In this document: one piece after another, positions 11,290 to 23,900 of the stretch
Numbering within the stretch: position 1 is the stretch's first letter
Layout: the number at the start of each line of letters is the position of its first letter
Source: Ornithodoros turicata
Lineage: Eukaryota; Arthropoda; Arachnida; Ixodida; Argasidae
Assembly: GCF_037126465.1 (NCBI RefSeq)
Contig: NC_088206.1
Coordinates: 53,362,841-53,426,840, forward strand
Length of the DNA: 64,000 nt
Reading direction: 5' to 3'
Position numbers and translations under genes: made by a program
The notes under the pieces: model-generated
Told to the model about the DNA's origin: nothing
The model's database searches: none
What the model saw: the letters and a program-made list of their open reading frames with translations, nothing else

Positions 11290-11410
11290 TAATATCCCCC
11301 TGTCCCCCCACCCCTTCCTGCTGACCTCTCCCCATCTGTCCACATCTGTACGCCGCTCACAGCCACAGTCGCTTCGCGGCGCTAACACGGAACAAGAAAA
11401 ACAAGACAAG
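11290..11410 (+). mobile_element. SINE fragment (3' body)
   Basis: This matches the 3' half of the SINE at 4022-4326: CTGTCCACATCTGTACG, CCGCTCACAGCCACAGTCGC and TTCGCGGCGCTAACAC. It lacks the tRNA-like head and is a truncated copy. Confidence 0.8.
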
Positions 11411-11882
11411 AATTCATAATAGGGACGCAATCGTTTCTCCCTTTGAAGGATATGTCGTTGACCGGGCAGCAATAGTTTGATTTCTATCTCTTTTGTCTCA
11501 AGTACGTTAGCTCGTCATTCATTAAAAAACCAAGAAAAGAAAAGAGAACCCGAGACTATTACCCGAACCAGTTGCTCGAGACTTCGTGTTGTACAACAGT
11601 CCTCATTTTGTGGCTTAAAGCACCCCCCCAACAGTTGTTGACTACTTAAAGGTGAAAGCCAGCTTGAAATGTTTCAAGCTGGCATAGTCCGTGCTCACGG
11701 ACTGCATATGTATCGATGCGGAGGACCGACACATGAGTGCAGACCCGCTTCTGTGCTTCGTTTACAGCGAAGGCGCCTCCCCCGTCCGAAACAGAATCTG
11801 CAGGTGGGCGTTTGTAGCAGACGAGTCATTTCTGTTCGCTCGTGTGTTCGAATCTCCACCGATCCGCGCGTTGTCGCTCAAG

Positions 11883-11913
11883 ATGTTCCCCTTCGTTATA
11901 CTTCTCTTGTCAG
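11883..11913 (+). CDS. AMN: AMN exon 1 (signal peptide)
   Basis: Encodes [10 protein letters not shown] plus one base, followed by donor GTAAGA. The hydrophobic run joins in phase 1 to exon 2 as a secretory signal. An in-frame opening extends upstream to at least 11691, but the ATG at 11883 is chosen because it starts exactly at the hydrophobic segment and has A at -3. An initiator-like GTCATTTC lies about 57 bp upstream (near 11825) and could mark the transcription start; this is weak evidence. Confidence 0.8.
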
Positions 11914-14900
11914 GTAAGACGTATAGTATGGCACGACGAATCTGGGGACAGCTGTGCGTTCTGTTCATCGATCTTTACCTTAGAAATCGATTAATAAGAG
12001 AAATGGTGAACAACGGCAGGCACTGTAGCGAAACTTAGACTATACCTCATTTCCTTTCCGGAATTTTGGATGATGTCGGCGTCAATACGGAAAACGAAAT
12101 GACCCAGTGCTGTGTGTGTGTGTAAGACAAACATGTAGAAGAGAGTGTGAAGAGAGTGGCTTTTTCGGCAACTGCCATATTCCTATATTTCATCCCCTTG
12201 GGCACCTCGAGGCTTCGGGTGCGTTTGTCAGTTTGTGTGCTTCAACCTCAGAACATTTATTTTCCATCAAATATCCAGGGTATTTTGTTGGAAATGCTTG
12301 GTTTTCTCTCATTTTTGATCACTGTTGGGAAAAGACAAAGAGGTGGGAGTTGTGAGAAAAGGACGCGGTTTGAGTTTGTGTGTGAGAGATATTTTGCTTC
12401 TTTCTTTTTTCTTTTGTTTGAATAAACGGCTACGAGCGGGTCGTTCCATCAGCGCATCGAGTTTCTCATTTTCGACTCTGCTATATATATATATGTAATG
12501 TTCCTTCTCGAAGGAACCCAATAGTCCAAAACTGTGTCCTCTTCTTTCTTCCTCGTGACCCCACCCTCTCGTCCTCCTCGTTGGCACCTTATAATATACG
12601 TATATATATTTTTTTTCCTGCATTATAATTCACTGGCTTGCACTGTGGCATTGAGGAGTGCTCAGTCACCCTCCCAGGTGTATATCGCTCGCTGAGTGAC
12701 CCCTGGTTTGCTAATTCGGAACGATGCGCAGCTACCCAGGGCTGACGAGCCGCTCTGGGTGTATCGTGGATCGATGTGTCAATGCATTCATTGACACATA
12801 GATCCACGATACACCCAGTGTATATCTGGACACCCAGTGTGCACAGCGTATACACCCAGTGTGTATACATACACTGCATATCCCACGGTATAGAATGCTA
12901 TGCATAGCATTCTATACCGTATAGGATACATAACTTTGGATATGTGACATATAAACCGTTCTAAGAAGTGATAGCAGAAAAAGAAATGTAAGTTTGACAA
13001 TCGCGTATATATATACTTGCAATTATTTTTTGACAAACGCGCGTGACATGTTCATGCATAAGAGATGTTCATCGAATACTAGGCGTAGTAATTTTACCGA
13101 TGAACGTTTTACGATATTGTGTGCGATATGTGTGTGTGATACGTTTAGTATGTCCTTTTAAGGCGATTTCATCTCAATTCAGGCAAGGCTGTCCACTTGG
13201 GTTATTCGATATTCGTCATTATTTTTTATGTGAAAGCACATCTTGTGTGATGAACAAGTTCGCAAGTCTTTGAGTCCTATAGGCGCAGCGGGTGTGAAAA
13301 AAATAAAAATAAAAAATGAAACGTCAACCCGCGTGAACAATAGCGCGTGTCTAAACTGCGCTCTCCCTGTACTTTGAGAGCACCTCAGTCGCCCAGTATA
13401 GAAGCCACACAGGCAATTTTTTCCCACGTTGACTTGAGTTGAGTTGATAAGAAAAGATAAAAATGGAGAGATAGGCACTCATTACGAGAGCCGGCTACTC
13501 CAGCTCACTTAGGAAAACACAAATGGCTACCTACAATAAAACCAATGAGTGACAAAGACAGTCAGTCACTCACACACACTGTCCACACACGCTGTCCACA
13601 CACACTGTCAGTCACACTGTATCCACCAACTTGGAGTCTGCGCAAAATCGCACAAATGCCTGCATGGCGTGAAACTGATGGTCGGGTGTCCAAGGGCCCA
13701 GAACCTTAATATCAAATGGTCTGCCATCAAGCCGAGCTAAGGAAGCTTGTAGAGATTGTCTGTGCTGCTGATATTGTGGACAGAATAATAAGATATGTTC
13801 AGTGTCCTCAACAGTCCCACAGGTGCCACAGTTGGGTGAATCCGCCTTTCCAAGCTTGTGAAGAAGACGTCGGCTGTATAGGGCACGTTGAGGCGGAACC
13901 GGTGGTAAAGTAACGCAAACGGCCTAGGGAACGATGTCGGGAAAGTAGAAGCAAGCTCCGGGTCAACGCAGTGTAGCAGCGCCATCTACTGTGCCTCAGC
14001 CAGTTGGCGACACAAAGCAGTCAACATGGCCCTAGCGTCGGACTTGGTGAAATAGATGAGTCGTGACGCACGCTTTTGGTGTGCTCTGCGTGCCGCATCA
14101 TCAGTCGCATCATGCCCAGGTATGCCACAGTGTCCTGGAATCCATTGAAAGAACATGTCGTGTCCTGCAGCCACCGCCTCTGCGTGTAGTTTTACAACAT
14201 CAGCAACTACAGGGTTGACAGCACTGGTAGTTCCTGCAGAAACAAGGGACTGCAGAGCAGCCTGGGAATCCGAGATAATAACCCACTTGGTCCGTGAATG
14301 AGCCGACGCTATATATTCCATAGCCATGAGCAGAGCGTACAGTTCAGCTACTGTCGGCGATGTCGCATGGGAAAAACGCACTCCACTTTCAACACCACAG
14401 GCAGGTATGACGAAGGCACTCGTCGATCCAGTCGTAGTAGTGGAGCCATCTGTGTATACTGCCACTCGGTCTTGGATGTTATGTATTAAGTCGGCAGTCA
14501 GCTGCCGCTGGACACAGATAGGCACATATTTCTTGACAGAGAGATTCGGAACCGTCAGCCTCACCCTCGGGATCGCCATACTCCAGACGGGAAGCGGTGA
14601 CTTGAGCCGCCTATGTCGGGGTATAGTTCCACGGTATGATTGGAGAGCTTGTGAGTAAGAGGAGCACGACCTCTGATGCATGGCCTGAACTAGGTAGTGG
14701 CGATTATGCCGCGTAAACCAACGGGCGAAATGCCGAAGCGATTCTTGCATCCGAAGGGCTTCCAGCGGTGGTACCCTGGCCTCAGCAATCGCCAGCTTGT
14801 TTGATGTGAATGCGTGGACACCTAAGCATACTTTGACGCTTTTGGCCAGTACACTCTCGAGTACAGACTCTGTAGTGCTACACAAGCCATGTAAAACCGG

Positions 14901-17900
14901 GACATGATACGCATATAGTCGGCGAATCAGGGAGCGATGTAGAGTCAGCATAGCTTTGGACGACGCTCCCCATACCGGGTGCCGCTGATGTATCGCATTA
15001 CATTAACAGTAGAGTCAGTCTTCTCCTTGATGTGCCGTACTTATGCAGACCAGGACAGCGATCTGTCAACGACGATACCTAAAAAGAGATGATGAGTTAC
15101 TCTTCGCAGGCATTGCCCGTTGACTTGAAGATGGAAGTCCTGGAGACGTTTTCTTGTGGAAGGTAACTACACCGTCTTTTCGTGCGAGGTGTCCATTCCC
15201 GTCTGAGTCAGAAAGTCAGCAACTATGTCGAGAGCATTCTGCAGACGCGCGCACAGCGCAGGTCACTGCTTACCGGATGACCATAGACATATGTCATCCG
15301 CATAGATGCTAATGTGCACTCCTCGCGGTAAAAGAGATGGGAGGGCAGCCAACAAGGCGTTGAAAAGTGTGGGGCTAAGCACACCCCCTTGAGGAACGCC
15401 AGAAACCACTCTGAACTTCTGTGTGTCCCCTTCGCTGGCACGCATGAAGACCGCTCGTTCACTGAGGTAGCTGGCAATCCATCGTAACGCTCTGCCCATT
15501 ATTCCCAGCGAGAACAACCTATGTAAGATATGAGCGTGACTAGCAGTGTCATATGCCCTCTTGATGTCAAGAAAAACGGCCGCAGTAATCCTTCCTTGCT
15601 CACGCTTTCTGAGGGCCACCGGCCTCCTTCAAGAACTGTAAGGATTTCCTTCCCTCATCATCCTTTCATGTGAATCTTTTTGGAATGGGGTAGGGTCCTG
15701 CACTCAACGCAGGGAAACATCCCACATCATCATCATCATCCATTCATTTATGTTGTTGTTGCTCACGCTCTTCCTCAACTGATGAGACGAGGTCAACAAC
15801 ACAGTCCATCGTGCATCGTGCTCTCCTAAAACCAGCATAGCCCGGGGAAGGCAGTGGCGAGACTCCAAGAACCACTCAATTCGATTAAGAACAAGGCGCT
15901 CCATAATCTTGCACAGGCAGCTGGTGAGACTTATATGGGACGAAAACAGTCAACCGCATGCGGAGGCTTCCCAGGCTTCTGAACAGGCACAGCCTGAGAA
16001 ATCTTCCAAGACTCAAGCGCAAAGCCAAGGCTCCAGAGGTTGTTAATTATCTGCAAAAGGACACAAAAGGCTACTGGGCCAAGACGTGCCACCGCATGGT
16101 ACGTTATTCCGTCCGGCCCTCGCGCTGACCCCCGGCGAGCCGACCGGATCGCTGTTTGTAACTCCTGAGCGTTGAAATCAGTGTCCAGGATGAGATCAGC
16201 TGCACTTCTCGTATGGTCCACGGCCTGGAGAGCTGCCTCGGTTGCGAGCTGGTACTGGCGAGAGGAAGCAGCTGCTGACGCCTTGAGCAGCATCTGGCGG
16301 AATTCTTCGCCGGCAGCGATTTCCGAGATGCCCTGATGTAAGGATAACGCCCAAAACGGGAAAGACTGAGACACAGGCGATCCTAAGGACTTTACCAGAT
16401 GCCAGACACGCCCCGTGGTTGCGTGCGAATCAAGAGATTCGCAAAAAGACTTCCAAGTTCTGCGTGATAACATGGCTAAGTGCCGACGAATGACAGTTTT
16501 CATCCTGCAGGCCTCACGGTAGTCTTGAAGGTTTCCAGATCTGCGAAACCGCCTCTCTGCAAGTCGACGGAGAGCACGAAGGCGCTCATACTCCGCATCA
16601 ACCGACGAGTGAAGTTCCGGAGCAGAGATAAGTTTCGATGAGTGGTGAAGAGTTGCTGACATCTGTGCCTGAAAGCTTGGTACATCCAACAGTAACCTCC
16701 GCTTGCGCACTGAACATATTCCAGTCCACTACTCGCACCCTACTGTGTCGTCTAACTGTGAGCGAATGAGATATCAAAACTGGCAAGTGGTCGCTGCCCA
16801 TGGCATCAGTGTTCGTCATCCAGTGCACGTAAAGCGCTTAACTTCCGGAACAGAAGGTGACATCGAGAGAAGCTTTGATATGATGGCCCACGGAAAAAAG
16901 TAGTAGTAGCGCAAGAATTGGGAACTGACGTCACGTGTTCTATGCGCACCAAACTGTTACTCCATGCAAAAAAGTATTAAAAATTGTGCGTGCTTCGTTT
17001 TGCAAATTATCGCAAAAATGCTACATTGTGCGATTTCTCTCAATGTTTGCAGTCGGCTTACAAATAAAGTATAAATCTGGAACAAACAAATTTTATATGA
17101 AAAAGAAGGTTATTTCTTGCTCTTTTTAGTGGTGTATTTTGTTTACTTATTAACTTTACCGGAGAGGTATAATATGCGTTAGAATAGGCAATGCTTCGGA
17201 AAAATGCACCGTATTCGTAAGCCTGTTCTTCAAAAACAACTGCTCCAATTTTTACTAAAAAAATCTCACTTATGCAGTAGCCCGTTACCTTTCCAATGGT
17301 ACGACTTCTATGCAGGCTAAGAATGTATGTAGAACCGCACTTACAGAATGAAAAACAACTGCCAACCGTGTGTAACTCCGCTCCCGCTGCTGCGTTAGCT
17401 GCATCGCAAAAACACGTGGCGCGCGTTTTCGCGACAACGTATTTTCATTCTTCTTGGCGTGGCAAAGAAGGAACTTCTAAATTATTTATTTCTTATCAGT
17501 TTTACCGGCCTGCTTTTATGCGCTAAGGCGATGACACCGGTCATGCAAGACATACAATGACATCCAATGTCACACAAGAAAAGTGCGCCTTTATTTACGG
17601 AACCGGACATTTCCGTGAAAGAAACACACGCGTATGTATACATTACACACATGAAAATGTATATGAAATATGCGTATAGGGAAACGAGAAGAGACACGCG
17701 GGCGGGTGAGGTCCATTGAAGTCCAGTTCGGGTGCCGACGGGCGGAGGTGGCTAACAAAGTATTTCACATTCAGTGTGGCCCATCTAAGCGTGACAAGAA
17801 CACACGTCAATGTAACGAAATAATGTTCACAGCCGTTTTTGCCATCAGAGCTTTGGGGCCGGAATCACGGTCGAATTTCTTGCACCAGACATGCGACGAA

Positions 17901-20900
17901 CGAATTCCCTGAACTGCCTTTAGCTTAATCCATTCCTCTTGTTTGGTTTCCCGAAACTCCTTGACTTCACTGGCCGGGAGGTGCAACAGAACAGTCGAAT
18001 GGCCCTTTTCTGTTAATACGTGGACGAAATCTGCGGGTGCTTGAATTCCGTCAACAACTGGGCAGCGCATGTTGTGCAACGTAGCAGTGTGTTTCAAAGA
18101 GCCACCAACACCATCACACGCGTTTTTTCCGTGTCCAGTTGCAGAGAAGAGCCACTTCAGCAAGATTTTTTTTTTCATCTCATGAAACTGAAATCTAGTT
18201 TTAAAATGTGCTGCTGCACCATCGGATACGTATACTATATTACATGAGAGAACAGAGGTAGAACATCCTCCAGAAGCCCAATTGTTTTTTCCAATGCAAG
18301 CAGCGCATGTGCTGTATCGTGGGTCATGTCCTCGCTCACCGTGGCGTAGCTCCTCGTAGCCAGCACCGTTGTGGCGACGCACGTGAAGAAGGTTGGTCTT
18401 TTTTCCAGTAGTGCCTCTACACTTCGCTAGAAAAATTAACCGTCCAGTTTCCTGCGAAGTCAAAATGTAGAACAATGTGCTGTTGCCGCGGAAAAGATTT
18501 CTCGATCCTGATGGCGTTCCTTTTGATATTATGTATGTGCATGTTTAATGTAAAGTGCAGTCAACTTCCTTTAGAAATGTTGCCGCTTTCAATGTCTTCG
18601 TAATCAGATCTCCGTTGTCCCAACAAGCAAATGTAACTTCGTCGTCTCGTTGGATTCACGGCTTTTGTAAGTTAAGGTGCTTCCCTCCTGCGCAGTGGTT
18701 CAATTCTTGGAAAAGACACGCATCTGTTGCCTCGTCGCAGAGGAACAGATTTTTTACGGTGCCACCCGTAATTCATTGTGCAGATGCGTTGTTCATGGCC
18801 ACCACTAGCAGATCGGGGTTGGCACAATAGGTACAAACACACAGTTTTTGACGTGGCACTTTGGACGGAGTGTATAGAATTTGGTTTTACACATTTTTAT
18901 ACCGGGATGATCAGTCTTGGAAATACTGTACGTCTCACTGATGGAACGGGTCATGAAACGTTTACTACAAACGACTACACCATTTTTGTTTGGGTTTTGA
19001 ATGGAGCAGTTCATTTCATCTTACAAGTAGTACGCCAAAGCAGTAAGCAGTATCTACATCACTTTGTACAATAGGGTGTTCAGCATATTTCTTTGGAAGT
19101 GCCTAGACTCCGTGCTTTGCTCTGAGGGATCTCGGTTTCTCTATATGACGTACTTCGTAGCCTCGAGTATGAGTCTTCGAATTTCCTTTTTTAAGATGCT
19201 TTCCGGGAGGAATGTTAGCACTCGGCAGTAGTACTGGGGCATGCCAAGGGAGACCGGGGCCCACTGGTTGGCGCGTTTATTGACCCCTGGGTCGACTTCA
19301 GTCGCGAATTTTTTCCCGCGCTCGGCAGCTAGGAGGCACGTGTGCGAAGGGTTGTCCGTGCGCTTATAACAGGCACATACATGCAAAGAGGAGTCATACA
19401 CAAAAGAATAAGCTGAAAATATATTTATTAAAACCAATTATAATGGCCAATTGTAATGCCAACTCGCGAATTTTCTCCAACGCGCGGCGGGCGGGGCTCG
19501 GGTGGAGGGCTGTTCGTGTGCTTACCGGTGGGCGGCGCGTGGCCGGAGGGCTATTCATGCGCTTATCGTCGCACATTTTTCCTCCTGGGCCGACTTCATT
19601 CGCGAATTTTGTTGCGAGCGGCGCGTGGGCGGAGGGTTGCCCGTGCGCTTATTGTTGTGCATTTTTCCGCCTGGGCCGACTTCGTTCACAATTTTTCCGC
19701 CTGGGCCGACTTCACTCGCAAATTTTTTTCCGCTACAACAGGTTTGCGGTGGGCGGTTTACATGCAACGGATAGTCATACACAAAAGTACAAGTGAAAAT
19801 ATATTTATTAAAGTCATTTGTGCCGGGAATTATGTTGTGACTCTGTGTGAAGGAGAAAAGCCCAGCCAAAAACCTTAAGCAGAAGAAACACAATACGATA
19901 CACGTAACAAAGATTATACTTACTTATTACAGGTATGATGCAATAGCATTGAAGAGGTATCACACATCAAACACATTATTTTTTGTTAATGGTAATCATC
20001 ATGCACACAAGTTTTCAATGAATCAGAATTAAAATGGACTAGCACATTTAATCAAAGAAGATAATCTTAATCAATACGATTACAATCAAAATTACAAGTT
20101 TTATCATAAAAAGTCTAACATTCCAATACGTGAGCACCATCATTGCAATAGTGGAGCTTTACTTACAAGTTCTGATATATGTACGTAATTTTAAGCACAA
20201 TAGCTAAGTTGAATATTCCAACATGACACAAATTTAATTAATCAGATTCTTATGAAGTGATCGGTGGCCGGCACGTTGGCGGAGGGCGGTGCGTTCATTT
20301 ATCATCGCGCTTTTTTCAACCTGGTCCAACTTCTTTGACGATTTTTCCGCCTGAGCCGACTTCGTTCGCAGTTTTTTTTTTCAGGTGGCGCGTGAGTGGT
20401 TTACACGCAAGTAGGGACATGCACATTGGCAACAATACCAAGCGACGGTGCCGTCACACCTGGGCCGACCTCATTCACATTTTTTTCCGACTGGGCCGAC
20501 TTAATTGGTAATTTTTTCCGCTACAACAGCTGCGCGGTGGGCGGTTTACATGCAAGTATAGACATGCACGCTGCCAACACACCTGGGCCAACTTCACATG
20601 CATTTTTTTCCTCACAACAGCCGCCCAGTAGGCAGTTTACATGCAAGTATAGACGTGCAATGGACAATCATACACAAAAGTACAAGATGAAATATATTTA
20701 TTAAAGCCAATAGTGGCAGGAATTATGTTGTGACTCTGTGTGAGGGAGAAAAACCCAGCAAAAAAAAAATGAAACAGAAGAAACACAATACAATACACAC
20801 AATAAAGAATATACTTACAGGTATGATGCAATAGAATTGAATAGGTATCACACAGAAAGAATCAAACACAATATTTTGTATTAACGGTAATCATACACGC

Positions 20901-23900
20901 AAGTTTTCAATGAATCAGAATTAAAATGGAGTAGCACATTTAATCAAAGAAGATATTCTTAATCAATACGTTTACAACCAAATTACAAGATTTATTATAA
21001 AATGTCTGAGACGTGAGCACAATGATTACAAGTTCTATTAGATGTAAGTAATTTGAAGCACAATAGGGAAGCTAAGTTGAGTATTCCAACATGACACAAA
21101 TTTAATTAATCAGTTTCTTATGATGCGAATAGCACACATGCAAGGAAATAATGAGAAACACCAACAGCTAGCACAAATAGAGAGCCAAACCCATGGATCA
21201 TCCAACACATAAACAAGAGATACATACAGGAAAACAATTTAAAAACACTCTATCAAAACGAGAAACATTACAAATTTAATACTGTGACTAGCACGGACTT
21301 AACGCTGAATAACAGAGAAACACTCTAAACGGCGCATCATCCAACCCGTAAACAACAGATACATGCAGGAAAATAATAGCGACACAATCTATCAAAATGA
21401 AAAACATTACAAATTTAATAACTCGAAATTGAAATAATCTATCATTTGATCTATCATAAAATCATCCTTGCGATCTAGTCTAGTCGAAGACTATACAATT
21501 TTCATTCTAACAAAACACTATAAACATTACCTTGACGGAGGTATCCCACACACAGAAAGCAGACACAACACACTACTACCAAGCCAGCTATCTTTTGCTA
21601 CTTGAGCGTGGCGGGGGTCACGCTCTCTCTCTATCTCTCTATACAGCCCAAAGCGAAGAAACCGCACGTACTTTGTCAATCTATAGGGTGTGGGACTCTC
21701 TCTCTCTCTTTCACATTCTTTTCTCCAAAGGGGAATATTCTTAGGACCGATCAAGTTTGCATAGAGGCGAAATTTTTTATTAATCAACTATAGCAAATAG
21801 ATGTTAGCATTATTCGATTCTCAAGAATACTATAAGAATTCTATCAAAACAAACAGTAGCAAGCAAAAAAATCTAAGAATAGACATCAATATCAGTGCAA
21901 ACTGGTTTTAGACAAACATTATCTAAGCAAGCGAGAAATATTATGCTATCATCGGTGGAAACAATACTCAATCAAAACGAGAAACGTTGCAAATTCAATA
22001 TATTTCAGATTATTGTTAATCAATCGAGAAATCAACAGACACAACTAGTAAATCATGCATACATTATTCCCAACTCACAAATACCAATCGACTGAACATC
22101 TGAAACAAAGAGAGAAAGTCAAGTTTATTCAATGATAGAAACAATACTCATTCAAAACGAGAAACAAATTTAATTACATCATTTCTTATGATAACTTTGC
22201 AACAGTAATTTCTACATGCAGAAGCCACAAACAAACAACACATCTGAAATGCAAATTAATGTAGAAGTTTTCTACAGAGGAAATCAACAGACACAGCTTC
22301 GAAATACTGTCCTTATTCGTACACTATTTTTATTAATATCAATCGAGTGATCATCTGAAACAAAGTCAAAGCAGTGATTAATTCAGGCAAACATTTTCTA
22401 AACAAGCAGCGCGAATACACCACAGAAACCTGCCTTTTTTCATCCAAGACCCACTAGTGGATTCAAACAATCAAGTAAGAGAGCGAAGCAGTCCCACCAA
22501 TAAAGTTATCCCTATACACTCTCGTCGAAGTTACGCCCGCAGGGAGTAGGGGAATCCTCCAGTGGTACACAATGTATTTGAAGGCCATAAACTCGCCCCC
22601 CACACACACCCACGTCAAGATAGGGAGGGACGGATTCTAGTGTGGCCGTTGTACACAGTAGAGACAATGGTAGCACACGTTTTTCCTTACACATCACAGC
22701 TTTTTGTAAATCACTTTCCATAATTCTCACAGCGGGATATTAATAACATCCTAAGCCTGATAACATAATAAATTTTTAATCAATAAAATGAGCACAGATA
22801 TATATTTAATGAAGTGTAGAAGCACACTAGAAAACAGAACAAACAAGGAAGTATCAGCGAAGAGATGGACGGATTTTGTACTCGATACCATAAGTCATGG
22901 GAGGACATGGTAAAAAACTGCTTCGAAAAAGAAGAGCTGCGAAATGATTCTGTTATCACAGCATTTCAATACGTCCTACACATGGTCGTATTCGGAGATA
23001 TGGTACAAATTAAAGAATTGAAGGTGCAAGAACTTGTATGCCGAATCTACAATAGTTATAAAAATACTTGCACATCAACATCGGAAGGGCCACTGGGATT
23101 GATGGTGGAGTTTTTGAGGTTTGCTAACGAAGAATTGAAATGCACTAGACCAGATGTAATTGTAATCATTGAAATGGGCATTGCATTAATCAAGAAAGCA
23201 ATGAGATCAAATTATCATACACAAGCAGTCTATATCGCACGATTTATTACAGATTTGTTGAAATTACACCTAACAATTGAAATGGGAAGTACATAAAAAA
23301 ATTTATCACGTGATATGTTCCACTACAGCGTCTACACAATTATTTTCTTCTACCAGTTCTTGCAATGATGTCGAATCAGCAGAAGTTCAATATTGTCGTA
23401 CAAGGTCTGATGTATCATCACTTATTGAAACTCAACGAACATACCAATTGCGGTGGACCACCGGACGATTTTCATCTAATACTCTCTTGTACGCCATTCA
23501 AGAATCTTCATACAAAGAAAGGAAACATCAATAAAGGATTGCGCAACTTCGTCGCAACAAAGTGCAAGTTGCTGAAGCAATACAAATAGGCGACAACATA
23601 TCGCCTGCATTAATCAACGCTGGATTCAAGAAGCCAATAATAAGACTAAACTATATGATGCATTCTCAATTCATCAATCAAGACAAGAAACGAAAACTTC
23701 AGAGTTTGGAATAGGACAACTGTAATTTATCGAAATAAACAAGTGTATAACTGAAATAATAAATGTAACCTTTGTCATCAATGTAATGAATTCTACGCAT
23801 CATAACGAAAACAGCTTATATTTAGTATGGTTAGACTGAACACAATGATTGCTAAGGAAACGAATATTCCACACTATGTACAAGGATCCTCGCATGGAAT

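Noticed and set aside
11038..11472. 144-codon minus-strand ORF and the overlapping plus-strand ORFs
   Set aside because: They cross a GT-rich run and a SINE fragment and have no domain.
13436..16930. Functional LINE
   Set aside because: It is 5' truncated, lacks ORF1 and most of the endonuclease, and has several frame breaks and a nested insertion.
19456..19878. Overlapping 90-140 codon ORFs in all three plus frames
   Set aside because: All frames are open because of the same repeated GGGCCGACTTC unit, the signature of a repeat rather than a gene.
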